DNA from: Sciurus carolinensis
Taxonomy: Eukaryota; Chordata; Mammalia; Rodentia; Sciuridae
Assembly (NCBI RefSeq): GCF_902686445.1
Contig: NC_062220.1
Span: 110,718,643 to 110,782,642 of the forward strand
DNA length: 64,000 nucleotides
Direction: 5' to 3'
Under the pieces are notes generated by a model, which was not told the DNA's origin, searched no databases, and was given only the letters and a program-made list of their open reading frames with translations. Shown here piece by piece: positions 25,521 through 36,216 of the stretch (the first letter of the stretch is position 1; each line of letters begins with the position of its first letter). Both the position numbers and the translations under genes were made by a program.

Positions 25521-28224
25521 GTGACTCGGGCATCCTTTGATTTGAGTTAGAACCCTGAAACAGAAAGTAGCAGTGCTCTGGTGCCTAGTTTATTGGCCTG
25601 CAACAGAGACACATGTTTGAGCCAGTACAAAATGAAATGCCTTTTATATATATATATATTCTATTTTATGTGATGAGCAGACAGTGGGATCAGACAGTTT
25701 CATTTAAGGTTTTCTGTTATTTGGTGTAGCATTAACTGATAAATCCCTATAACTGAAGACCTTGGGGTCTGTGAAGAATTTGCAGCCCTTCTGCTGAGGG
25801 TAGAGAGCTGGTAAGAGCATAGCTGCTCCTTTCAACCAAAGCAGATCCAAGTCCTAATCAACTTTCTATCAGCCAGGCCTGGAAGAGTTCCCATGTTTAT
25901 TTACTAAATAATCCTCAGTTGTTTTTATTTATATGTGCAACATGGAAACTTCAGGGAATTTATTTTTTCTTTCTTCTTTTTTTTTAGCACTCATCTCCAT
26001 AGCTCTTTCCTGTTTTGAGAGAATAGTCATCCTCATGTGTTTGATTGGGTAGCAAGTGCTCAGTCTCCTTGTGTTTATTTAATTCATTTTGGGTGTGAGA
26101 ACTAAATGGCATCTATCAAAGTTACTCACCTTGTGTTTGAAATGGACCTGAGATCACTGAAGGACAGAATTCATTCTCTACCCATGGGTATTGGAGGTTG
26201 AGAGTTCATTTTTCCTGTGACAGTAATTTTAACAATTATGGAGACAGAATGCAAGGTTCGATGTCAAGGCAGGAAAAGACCTCAGCTTACCAATAGCAGC
26301 ATAGGCTGCAGTGTTTTCTAGCGGATACCCGGGTCACATAACTTGGGGCATTATTTCTGGCTACATTGACTTTACATTGCATTGACCAATTGCCTTGGCA
26401 ATTCTTTTAAATAATTCCCTTTCTCCTTACAAAAAGGCAAGCAGCACTTGTATTGCTTACAAATGTAAATGATACTGATTTGCCAGGTATCATTCAAATA
26501 CTTTATTAAATAATCCCACCTCTTCCTACAGTGTGTACTTTTTTCCTAAAAAGTTGGATGCTGTTTTACTTACTGCATCCATGTATTTATTGAATAGTGT
26601 TTTCATGTCTTTAATCCCCAATTGGATTTTCAAGGTTTTGTGAATGGAATTAATGTCTTCTTGATTACATAAAGAAGATACATTATTTCTGAAATCGAAA
26701 AGTAAAAGCAGAGCAGAATTATAACATTGGTGACATAGTACAGGTTCTCAGGTTTCATACCACATCTCTATTTTGAATGTCATATGTTATTATGGGTAAA
26801 ATCATAGCTATTTTCCAAAACTTAGTTCACTTCCAAATAAATACAGAAATAGCTCCAAAAACATTCCAGTTCCTTGGAAATAATATGTAAAATAGTCCAT
26901 CCATAAAGTCTAGCACTGAGCATATACAAATGAAGTCGTAGAACAGAATATTATGTAGTGTGTGTGTGTGTGTGTGTGTGTGTTGTGTATGCGTGTATAC
27001 GGGTGAATATATGTCAATGAATACCAAAGCTGTTGAAAAGTTCCAAATTATTATTTGTTCCAGGAGGGAGAATGTCAACTTTTGAACCTAATTAGAAGAA
27101 GGGTATTGCTTTTTCATATTTTTATTAAGGCAAAGACAATCTAGTTAAAAATAATTCAACTTAATGTACAAATGGTATAAATTGCTGTGAAGTGAATTGC
27201 TAGCCATGGCCTGTCAGAGCAAATTTGTTGTACAAACCTTAGATGGAAATTAGTGCTTATGCATTAAAACCATCTAATTTACCACACTAAGAAAAAGCTT
27301 AGATTTGAAGTCATGAAAAAGGCAAATGTGCTCAACAAAGGACCAAGCGCATCAGTTTAGAATCTCAGAAACTGAAAGTACCCCTGTGGACCACATACCA
27401 TATTTAAACAATTTTATAGTACTCCCATTCCAAAGCTCTCTTGTGACAGTCATTTTAAGGAGAAAAACTTCAGATATCTAAAGAGAACAAACGAATGACA
27501 AGATACTTAATGGTTGGTCTATCTCAATAAGTACAACCTATGGTTACAAATGGTGAGTGAGAGAACAGATATTCTGCCCAAATGTTGGTTCGGGGTTGTT
27601 CCTTGTTCTCCACTGCAATGAGTCAGTATGTCAAAGAACTCCAGGATTGAGAGCAGCAAGAAATGCATTCAGTATTGTAGACCTAACCTGGATGAATGCT
27701 ACCCAGTTCTCTAAAATGACCCAGATCCCAACTCATAGCTCAACCTCTCCACCTTAACCATTTAGGAGACTTGACCACTATGCCGAAGATGTATGAACAG
27801 AACTGTAGATAATATGACCAAAGTTTCTTAGCCAAACGAAGGATCTGCACAAATATCTTTGTACTGATGGTACTCAAATAGAAAAAGCTGATGTGTGTTG
27901 TATTAACAACAGTGTGCATAACATGAATAAGGAGGCAGTAGTCCCCTTTATATCTCTGAAAATATTTATTTCAATGCATCAGTAAATTTTTTTAGTAAAT
28001 TCTTTGACCTTTTTGATAAAATCCAGGCAAACACAGCCTCTACAAAACAGAATAAAAATGTAAAAATAGACTAGGTTAAGATGAGAAATGTGGTACATGA
28101 AAGAAAACCAGATGAGATGCAGACAATCAAGATGAAAAAGAAATTGAGTGAATTAAAATAATTATAAGGAAATGAATCTTCAAATAATAAAGAGGGAAAA
28201 CATTTATTCAATAATGTAAAAATT
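25521..28224. other. unassigned AT-rich DNA
   Basis: No credible gene. Contains a short (TA)n at 25648-25661 and a (TG)n at 26957-26983. Confidence 0.4.
26957..26983. repeat. (TG)n microsatellite
   Basis: About 13 TG units. Confidence 0.93.
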
Positions 28225-28309
28225 CAAAAGAGGGTGAGCAGGAAATATAGCTCTGTGGTATAATACTTGCCTAACATGAATAGGGTCTTTGGTTTGATCC
28301 TTGGGATCT

Positions 28310-28349
<40 letters not shown>
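28225..28349 (+). repeat. ID SINE with (CA)n tail
   Basis: Plus-strand ID element (28228-28312): 'atatagctctgtggtataatacttgcct' near 28241 holds the A box, and GGTTTGATCC the B box. A pure CA run (28314-28349) directly follows in place of the usual A-tail. Confidence 0.82.
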
Positions 28350-28351
<2 letters not shown>

Positions 28352-28639
28352 GAAGGCAAACACAAATGAAATTTTTAATGAGAATATAGAAAAGTAGAAT
28401 AACTAACATAAAAGTACGAGCAAACATATAAAATTTTGAGTGAAAAAAAACTTAGGTAAATGTTAGAATTGTATATATTTCAGAAAATAAATCCTGAAGA
28501 TAAAGAATGCAAATGATTGAGAAATAATATGATTGAAAATAAGCTTAGAGAACTGAATGAAATTTTAAAAGTTTTTGGCAATTTCTAAATTTACTTGAAA
28601 TCATATGTTGACACCTTATTCAACATGATGACTATTGAA

Positions 28640-29395
28640 AAAAATATTAATGACAATATTATTTTCTACTTTATTGCAATATAAATAATTGATCCAGATA
28701 AAATTCTATTGATGGGAGGATGTGAAGAACCATTGTGTGATGTTTGTAGAAATATAAAATGGTACATCTGATGTGTCAAACAGCATGGTACCTCCTAAAA
28801 TATTAAAGATAGCATTAACATATAACTCAGAAATCCCTGTTCTGAGTATATACCCAAAGAACTGAAAGCAGGACCTTAAAGAAGTACATAGACACCCATG
28901 TCTGTAGCAGTACTATCCACAATAGCTAAAGCAAGGGAGCAATTGAAATGTCCATCAACAGATGAATGAATAATCAAATATGGTGTATACATAAAATGCA
29001 ATATTATTCAGCTCTAAAAAGAAAAGACATATTTTGGTACATGTTTCAAAGCAGACTATACATGAGGATGTTATTCAAGTGAAATTAGCCAGTCACAGAA
29101 GGAAAATACTGTGTGATTTCATTAAAATGAAGTACTGAGAAGAAACAGATTCATAGAGACAGAAAGAAGAATGGCAGTTGCCAGAGGCTGGGGATAAGGG
29201 GAATAAGAAATAGAGATCGTTGCTTAATGAATAGAGAGTTTGGGTCTACCAAATGAAAAAAATTATCCAATGGGTGATGATGGTGATGGCTTCGTGACAT
29301 TATGTATGTATTTAGTATTGCTAAATATATTTACCCTAAGAGGGCAAATTTTACGTTGTATGAATTTTACAATAAAAGAAACACTCAAATATTTA
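28640..29395 (+). repeat. ancient L1 fragment (3' end)
   Basis: Plus-strand old L1: 'atacccaaagaactgaaagcagg' near 28851, 'cacaatagctaaagc' near 28918, 'caacagatgaatgaataa' near 28956 and the 3'UTR block 'agaatggcagttgccagaggctgggg' near 29168. It ends near an AATAAA and A-rich sequence at 29371. Confidence 0.82.
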
Positions 29396-31129
29396 AGATA
29401 AGTTTTTGTGAAACAGGTAAGGGAATATTCACAGAAAACTCAATTTAATGTGTATATTTGTGCATAACCTTGTAATTTCCTATCTTTTATATTTATATTC
29501 AAAATTACATAATGCTAATTGGACTTAGTGGCCATGTTTCTTGCTTCTCCTATGCTATATATAGTGTACAAATATAATAAATAATTTATTAATATCACAT
29601 ATATTATTTCCTGGCTTGTACTAGGCTTTGTGGGTCCACTGTAAATATAGAATTTTTGTACTTACATGTATATGGTACCTATTAGCATCTTCCTCTTAAA
29701 TCAGGAGAAATCCAGCCTCTGCAAGGTGAAGTAAATTGCCAAAATAAAACTCAGCATTAAAGTTTGTATAACTGAAGAATTTGCCCTCTTTCCATTTATC
29801 TTTGCTGCCTTTTATGTATGTGTTATGTGTTCAATAAATTCTTTTTCTTTAAATTGAATTTAAACTGTGAAACAGTGTTTTGTTGAACAATAAATATGAT
29901 ATAGGATACTCTTACTATCATTCAGTCATGACCTAGTGCAGAGAAGAAATTTTTTCATTGTGCTAGAAGCTTAAAATAATGAAAATGGCACTTCTCATGT
30001 TAACCAGAAACTGAAGGGAATCGAGGTGGATTGCATGAAATATAGAGAGCAAGAAAAAAATAAATTGAATATAATTTGTCCTTCGTGTCCCCTTATTATT
30101 TAACTTTTGAGTAAATGTTTTTTTTTTTCCCCAAATATTTCCTCCAGTTTAATTCATGTCACTAAAGAAAATCATTGTTATTGTTGCAATAGTGGGATTA
30201 GACCCCAGGTTTCCTACATTTCAAGAAGGACCCACTGTAAAATGAATGTTTCCTGAACATGCCTCTTAACAATGTATAAGTGAATCTTGCTACAGAAGTT
30301 CCCTCCATCATGATTAATTAAGAGCTAGTTGTAACATGCTGTTCTCTGAACTTGAATGAAAGCTATCTGTAAGCTATACACAAAATGATGGAAAATGTGG
30401 GCTCAGAAGATAAACGTTGTGTCAAAACTTCCCAAGACGACCTTCTCTCTGTTCTCAATTATTGATATGTTAAGAATTTCAGTTCTTGATATATGTTAAG
30501 ACTAAATCCTTTCATTTCTCTTTGCCCTTGGTCCAAAGTAGAGATGTACCAAATTCTTGTAAAATAATCTTATAATGTAATAAAAAGGGAAATGTTCTTT
30601 CATGTAGATTCAAGCTACCTGGTATCTCTAGTGTCAATTCCTTTTTAAGTTTTCATGCTGCATTGGACATAATTGATTTCTAAAGGGATAGAAGTGTGCC
30701 TGTGTTCCTGTGGTCTTTTTGATCCAAAATTTGTTTTAGATCTAGTAATTCATTAAACAAATGTGTCTAAGCTGAACAACAACGACTGTGCCAGAAAACA
30801 GTGAACTTGCAAAAGATGCCTCTGCCTTTAAGTTGACTTTGAAAATCATGGGTCCAGTTTATATTCTCCAGTACTAAAAATATAGGTAGATTTAACTAAG
30901 ATCACAATCATATTTTTTCTTTTGACAATAACATAGTACATGATATATTGCAATTAGTCTCAAATTAAATTAAGATTGGGTATCAGTAGCATCCTATTAT
31001 GATAATTGAAATCATTTTTTGTGATTAGATTGAATATTTATATGTTATTGGTAATTAATTAAACATCATTGAATTTAGTTCTGATTTATTCAACTATTGA
31101 TACTAAGACAATGATTTGTCTACCTATAT
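29396..31129. other. unassigned AT-rich DNA
   Basis: No gene. Weak MIR/L2-like traces near 29690-29780 and 30740-30850 are too diverged to assign. Confidence 0.4.
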
Positions 31130-31400
31130 CATTTAGAGGAAAAGCCAAAAATCTTATAATGGTTTATAAATCTTTCATGATCAGTTTCCTATATTAATGC
31201 AAAAACTCCTCTTTTTGACTCCACCCACATCTGCCTGGTGGTCCTGGCCTCCTTGTTGCTCTTTGAATGTACCTTAGGCCTCAGGTTCTAACAATTTTTT
31301 GACCCTCCACATATTTATTGACCAGATTCTCTCACTTTCCTCAAATCTCACATTCTCAATAAATCTGAATACTCTATTCTGAATACTCTATTCAACTCTG
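31130..31400 (+). repeat. L2-like fragment
   Basis: 'gactccacccacatctgcctgg' near 31217 and 'cctggcctccttgttgctctttgaatg' near 31244 follow L2 3'-end order. A 16-bp tandem duplication (CTGAATACTCTATT type, 31363-31395) lies inside. Confidence 0.45.
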
Positions 31401-31439
31401 CAAACTAAATCCCCAACACAAAACTCCAAAAACCCCAGA

Positions 31440-31987
31440 GACTTCTCTGTATTTATAATTTTTAACTGTCATATAAATTCATCACTGATAATAAGTCATG
31501 CATAAATTAAAGTGTGCAATTGGTTTTTACAGTATTCACAGATAAGTACACCCATCACCAAAATTTTAGAACAGTTTCATTGCCTCCAAGAAGCCCAGAT
31601 CCTTTAGTTATCAATCTCTTTTGTACCCATTCCCTAATCAGCCTGAAGCAACAATGAATGTACTTTTTGTTAAGGTTTTCTGAATCTAGATGGTTTCATA
31701 TGAATGAAATCAGGTAAACACATGGCCTTTTGTTCTTGATATCTTTTATTCAGTGTGATGCTTTCAAGGGTCATTTACATTGTAGCCTGTTTCAGTACTT
31801 CATTTTTTATGGCTAAGTAATATTCCATTGTGTGGCTATAACATTTTATCAGTTCGTTTCTGATTGACATGTGAGTTGTATTCACATTTTAGCTATTGTG
31901 ATAAGTGCTGCTACAAAGAAAACACCTGTGTACAGTTTTTAAGCACTTTTTTCCAATATTGGGTATGCATTTTGTGTTGCATTATGA
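31440..31987 (-). repeat. ancient L1 (host of the nested insertions), 3' piece
   Basis: Antisense L1M-type 3'UTR and ORF2 end: 'tgtgcaattggtttttacagtattcacag' near 31513, 'atggctaagtaatattccattg' near 31809 and 'agctattgtgataagtgctgctac' near 31892. It stops at the provirus and resumes at 39048 with matching sequence. Confidence 0.75.
31982..31987. repeat. provirus target duplication TTATGA (left)
   Basis: Repeated at 39042-39047. Six bp is the size made by betaretroviral/IAP integrases. Because the LTR end carries an ambiguous base, 7 bp is also possible. Confidence 0.9.
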
Positions 31988-32044
31988 TATCGCGTTCCCT
32001 CTGCCCGCAGAGAGAGACACGACAAATGTCTGAAGCTTTGGAAG

Positions 32045-32050
32045 TTTATT
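32045..32050 (-). terminator. LTR polyadenylation signal AATAAA
   Basis: AATAAA on the minus strand in the R region, followed by TGTCTGAAG / GTGTCTCTC downstream sequence. The equivalent in the 5' LTR is 38637-38642. Confidence 0.85.
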
Positions 32051-32235
32051 GTGCACAGTCCCTCTCCTACACTTCTCTTACTCCTAGCTTCCGCGCACTC
32101 CCAGCTTCCCTTCTCCCAGCTTCTTCCAGCTTCCGCGCACTCCCAGCTTCCAGCTCAGCTTCAGCTTCAGCCTCCGCCTCCGCCGCTTCTTCCGCTTCTC
32201 CCTCTTCTTCAGCCCCTACTCTCCCACCCACCAGG

Positions 32236-32243
32236 CTTATATA
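32236..32243 (-). promoter_or_regulatory. TATA box of 3' LTR
   Basis: TATATAAG on the minus strand, with CCAAT-type sequence just upstream. Identical in the 5' LTR (38822-38829), which is the promoter copy for the provirus. Confidence 0.8.
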
Positions 32244-32457
32244 CACTTCAACCAATCAGGGGAGAGTACACGAGGTAAACGCGGACAGCTGCAAGCCTAG
32301 GATAGGTACACGAGGGGGGCATGCTCTAATCACATCGTTAACTAGCCAATCATTAGAATTCGCTGGTTGTTTACTGTATAGCTGGCCGCTTTTGGCTCAG
32401 CGTCAGGCGCCATCTTGACCATGCCCAAAGGCTGGGGGTCCCGGAAACCCCGACATA

Positions 32458-32469
32458 TCCCCCTTCTTT
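32458..32469 (-). other. polypurine tract
   Basis: AAAGAAGGGGGA on the minus strand, two bases (TA) before the TG of the 3' LTR: the plus-strand DNA primer of retroviral reverse transcription. Confidence 0.88.
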
Positions 32470-33573
32470 ACTATTAAACTAAGGCTCGGGACCGTGCCTG
32501 TCTTAGGCTGAGTGGTCAGCATATGTCCTTACCCGTCATCAGAGTCTGCAGAGCATGCTGCAGCTCCTGTCTTAGGTTGGTACACAGCCACCTCCTTCAT
32601 TACCCGTCTTTGACTACCGGTCCAGCATCAAGAGCCATACTAATGGGGGGCTGTCGGCCTTTAGGGCAGTCATGGCCTGATGAAAGATAATTTGATCTCT
32701 CTATTGGCTAGCTTGTAGATGCATGCCAAAACGAATGAAGAGAAGGAGGCCAAGGCAGAGGAATACCACCATAGCTCCTAAGCTTGCCCGCTGTTTGACA
32801 AATCTATAAACAGAAGAAAAACCATATAGCCATATTAAATACAGAAACAATATACATCCCAATGGAGTTACAATATGGGCAACACAAAACAGCTCTCAGG
32901 GAATAAACGCATCCCAGTCCCAAAAGTTCTTGCAAGGTATCCACTTGTTCTTATAATGTATGAGTCCATTCTCTGATAGAGTCTCTATGGTCTGTAAGGC
33001 TGCAGCTGTATCTCCAACCAAGTGATCGTTGTTATGGTTGTGTCAATGCTGCTACTGCAAGGACTGTGGTGGCAATGATCACGGCTGTTGCAATGTCAAA
33101 GCCTCTCCTGCTTCTCGACAATTGCACTGGCAATTCTATATCTGCAACAGAAACTAGGACTGGTAGGAAGATAGAAATGTGCAAATTGCACAGGTGGCAA
33201 AAGAACCATTCCAGTATTGTGAAAGATAGCACACGGTTAGTGAACAGTTAAGAGGTGTTATTAGAAATGTTAGTTGGTAGAAACATAAAAGGGAGGAAAT
33301 ACACAAGCTGACGTGGGAGGAAAAGCAATATTACAGCTAGGGTCAGCAGAACGAGTTGCTCTACTCTGGATCTGATTTGTAGTATGATTCCAACGGCAAA
33401 GTGCAGAAATTCCTCCTGTTAAAGCAAAGAAAGGCTAGAAATATCCTTGTCACCAAAAGCAGCACGACCTTAAAAATCATCAGTAGAATTGACAAACTTG
33501 TAGAGGAATTGGTGAAAAGCAAGAAAAGGAAGGATAAAAATTGTGTTAGTTAGAAGTGAAAAATATGGCCAGG
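32470..33573 (-). pseudogene. env: env remnant (transmembrane region)
   Basis: About 1.1 kb lies between the pol stop and the 3' LTR, too short for a complete betaretroviral env. At 33115-33104 the minus strand encodes RSRR, a furin-type processing site. A hydrophobic fusion-peptide-like stretch rich in A, I, V and T follows (33103-33032) and ends at a stop. In another frame downstream lie a leucine-containing segment and, nearer the LTR, a strongly hydrophobic block resembling a membrane anchor (about 32850-32720), with further stops. I infer a transmembrane-subunit remnant, with most of the surface subunit deleted. The call rests on the motif order, not on a database match. Confidence 0.55.
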
Positions 33574-36216
33574 CTAACAATGGCCCATAGGTTCCGGGTT
33601 TGCCTTTCCGTCTGAGTTTTTGTTATTGGAGGAAGGCTCAGACTCGCCATTGTGAGGAGGAGCAGCATCACTTGCATGCTGTAAAACTCTGATTAGCCTT
33701 TCTGGAATCCAGACTGGAGTCTGTTGATCCTGTGGGAAAATACAAACAGACCCTCGGACCCAACGAAGGACTGGATCCGGTCCTTTCCAACAACCTGTCA
33801 GGATATCTTTCCATTTTGCCCATACTTGAGGAGTATTATGGGGATTATAATGTCGATCAGCTGCAGAATGGCCGTCCCTATCCAGAGTTAAGAAATTTAG
33901 AATGAAAAGAACTAAGTTAAGTTTATCTTTAGGAGACTTGTAGGAGGCTCCTATTCCCCCTTTTTGTTTATTTAGACAATTTTTTAAAGTAAGATGTGCT
34001 CTTTCCACAATGCCCTGACCCTGAGGATTATAGGGGATGCCAGTGACTGATTGGATGTTAAATGTTTGTAAAAACAACCGGAAGCTTTTGGAAGTATAAG
34101 CAGGACCATTATCTGTTTTAATAACTTTAGGTATGCCCCAGCCAGCAAATGCTTGTAGGCAGTGTTGAATGACATCTTTTACCTTTTCTCCAGAATGAGC
34201 GGAAGCCATAATGACCCCTGAAGCAGTGTCTACTGACACATGTACATACTTAACAGTACCAAATTCAGAAATATGGGTTACATCCATCTGCCAAATATGA
34301 CCAGGCAGCAGTCCCCTGGGATTAACTCCAAAGGATTGTACTGGGATTAAAGGAGCACAATGTTGACAATTTTTTAGTGTTTGTCGAGCCATACATTTAG
34401 ATATAGGAAATTTTCTGCTCAAAGTAGTGGAATTTACATGAAATTTTTCATGAAAGAGTTTTGCTTGTTCCTCTATGGAAAAAACAAAAATTGATTTGGT
34501 GGCCATATCTACCAAGTCATTAGCATTGGCCAAAGGTCCTGATAAATTAGAATGAGCTCTAATATGTCCTACATAGAATAGATGTTTACGCTGTAGGATA
34601 AGGTTTTGTAGCGTAGTAAAGTAAGAAGCTACCGTGGACATGGAAGAAATATGAGGTACCGTTTCAAGAACCTGTAAAGCGTTAACGATATATAAGCTAT
34701 CAGATAGAAGATTGAATGGCTGATTATCTGCTAATTTAAAGGCTAATATTACAGCTGCAAGTTCAGTAACCTGTGCGGAGTTGGGTGGAACTATTATGGT
34801 GTGAAGTTGTTTACTGATAAGTACTGCACCTACTCCATTTTTGGAGCCATCAGTAAAAATGGTTACACAGTCTTTAAGAGGCTGGACACTAGTCACTTTT
34901 GGAAAAACTATGGGAGTATTTTTACAGAATTGAATCCAGGGATGTTGGGGATAATGGTTATCGAACTGAGCTGAAGTGGAACAATATAATACTGACCAAT
35001 CATCATCATTATTAATTAGCCATTTAATTTGCTGAGTGGAATAAGGAGTTATAATAATAGACGGATGGATTCCAAAAACAGTAATGCAAGATTCTATTCC
35101 CTTGAATATTACCTGAGCAACAGCTTGGGGATATGATTGCAATGTTTTAGCCGGAGAGCTAGGGAGATTTATACTTTGCAGAGGTCCTCCTTGCCAAACT
35201 ATGCCAAAAGGGGTATGCTTTTCTGAGATTATGATTAGACTTAATGGTTGAGTAGGATCACAACGATCAACGTAACACTGCTGAAGTCTATTTTCTACTA
35301 GCTGTAAGGATATCCGTGCTTCGAGAGTAAGTTTCCTAGGGGAATTCAAGTCAGGATTACCTTTTAATATATTGAATAAAGGTTTTAATTCCCCTGTGGA
35401 TAATTTTAAATAGGATCTGATCCAGTTAATGTCACCTAAGAGTTTCTGAAAATCGTTCAAGGTATTCAATTGATCTGTCCTGATGGTCAACCTTATTGGT
35501 CTGACTGTAGTAGCAGTGAGCCTTGTACCCAGATATTCTTGGATCTCCTCTAATTGTAATTTTTCAGGGGCTATCGTTAGTCCTCTCTTTTCTAATGCTT
35601 GAGTTATAAATTGTAATGCTTCTAACAAAACTTCTTTTTCTGGATGGCAAATAAGTATGTCATCCATATAATGATAAATCAACAATCTCTTAAACTTTTG
35701 TCTAGTAGTTGTTAACGCTTTATCTACGTATATTTGACATATAGTAGGACTGTTAGCCATACCTTGAGGCAACACGGTCCATTCGAATCTCTGGTCAGGC
35801 TGAGCGTGATTAAGAGAGGGCAAAGTAAAAGCAAATCTCCAACAATCATTTTTGTGTAAGAGTATAGAGAAAAAGCAATCTTTTAAATCCAGAATAATAG
35901 TAGGCCAATTTTTTGGTAGTGCAGTGACAAGAGGGAGTCCACATTGAATGGGTCCCATAAGGTACATTTGTTCGTTTATGGCTCTTAAATCATGTAATAA
36001 CCTCCATTTTCCTGATTTTTTCTTTGTTAAGAATATTGGAGTATTCCAAGGAGAGGTAGAATGTTGTAAATGACCTGCTTGTACCTGCTCTTGTACTAAC
36101 TTATGAACTGCCTCTAGCTTCTCTTTTGTTAGGGGCCACTGTGGAATCCAGCGAGGCTTATCATCTTTCCATATTATAGGGATTGATGGTTTATCAGTGG
36201 CCCCTAGGAAAAACCC
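33574..36216 (-). CDS. pol: Pol: reverse transcriptase, RNase H, integrase
   Basis: Open from the pro-pol slippery site (36216-36210) to the stop at 33574, about 880 codons, close to the usual length. The first internal Met is at 35967; residues are numbered from it. RT: DLKDCFF (D30) and the catalytic YMDD at 100-103. RNase H: TDGSKN (D373), E402, SDS (D423) and D484. Integrase: zinc site H506/H510 and C534/C537, then D562, D619 and E655 with the canonical 35-residue spacing between the last two. All catalytic residues are present and I saw no stop. Expression would require a -1 shift from pro, so pol would be made as a fusion. It functions in reverse transcription and integration; in this genome it is a viral relic. 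Confidence 0.95.
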   Translation of the reverse strand, partial: GFFLGATDKPSIPIIWKDDKPRWIPQWPLTKEKLEAVHKLVQEQVQAGHLQHSTSPWNTPIFLTKKKSGKWRLLHDLRAINEQMYLMGPIQCGLPLVTALPKNWPTIILDLKDCFFSILLHKNDCWRFAFTLPSLNHAQPDQRFEWTVLPQGMANSPTICQIYVDKALTTTRQKFKRLLIYHYMDDILICHPEKEVLLEALQFITQALEKRGLTIAPEKLQLEEIQEYLGTRLTATTVRPIRLTIRTDQLNTLNDFQKLLGDINWIRSYLKLSTGELKPLFNILKGNPDLNSPRKLTLEARISLQLVENRLQQCYVDRCDPTQPLSLIIISEKHTPFGIVWQGGPLQSINLPSSPAKTLQSYPQAVAQVIFKGIESCITVFGIHPSIIITPYSTQQIKWLINNDDDWSVLYCSTSAQFDNHYPQHPWIQFCKNTPIVFPKVTSVQPLKDCVTIFTDGSKNGVGAVLISKQLHTIIVPPNSAQVTELAAVILAFKLADNQPFNLLSDSLYIVNALQVLETVPHISSMSTVASYFTTLQNLILQRKHLFYVGHIRAHSNLSGPLANANDLVDMATKSIFVFSIEEQAKLFHEKFHVNSTTLSRKFPISKCMARQTLKNCQHCAPLIPVQSFGVNPRGLLPGHIWQMDVTHISEFGTVKYVHVSVDTASGVIMASAHSGEKVKDVIQHCLQAFAGWGIPKVIKTDNGPAYTSKSFRLFLQTFNIQSVTGIPYNPQGQGIVERAHLTLKNCLNKQKGGIGASYKSPKDKLNLVLFILNFLTLDRDGHSAADRHYNPHNTPQVWAKWKDILTGCWKGPDPVLRWVRGSVCIFPQDQQTPVWIPERLIRVLQHASDAAPPHNGESEPSSNNKNSDGKANPEPMGHC

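Larger units (their letters stand above)
31988..32455 (-). repeat. 3' LTR of provirus
   Basis: 468 bp. On the minus strand it starts TGTCGGGG and ends GCGATA. U3 carries an AAGATGGCGCC YY1-like site (plus 32409-32416 region), a CCAAT-family box (plus 32251-32256), and TATATAAG (plus 32236-32243). AATAAA lies at plus 32045-32050. The transcribed part holds two copies of an AGCTTCCGCGCACTCCCAGC-type block 42 bp apart (32086 and 32128). A CAGCTT-type 6-bp unit is present once more here than in the 5' LTR. Confidence 0.95.

Noticed and set aside
32051..32418. Plus-strand open frames across the LTR (serine/alanine-rich), repeated at 38618-39004
   Set aside because: They are antisense to the LTR and arise from its low-complexity CT-rich R region; presence in both copies only reflects LTR identity.
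33984..34175. 63-codon minus-strand frame
   Set aside because: Out-of-frame shadow of the integrase region of pol.
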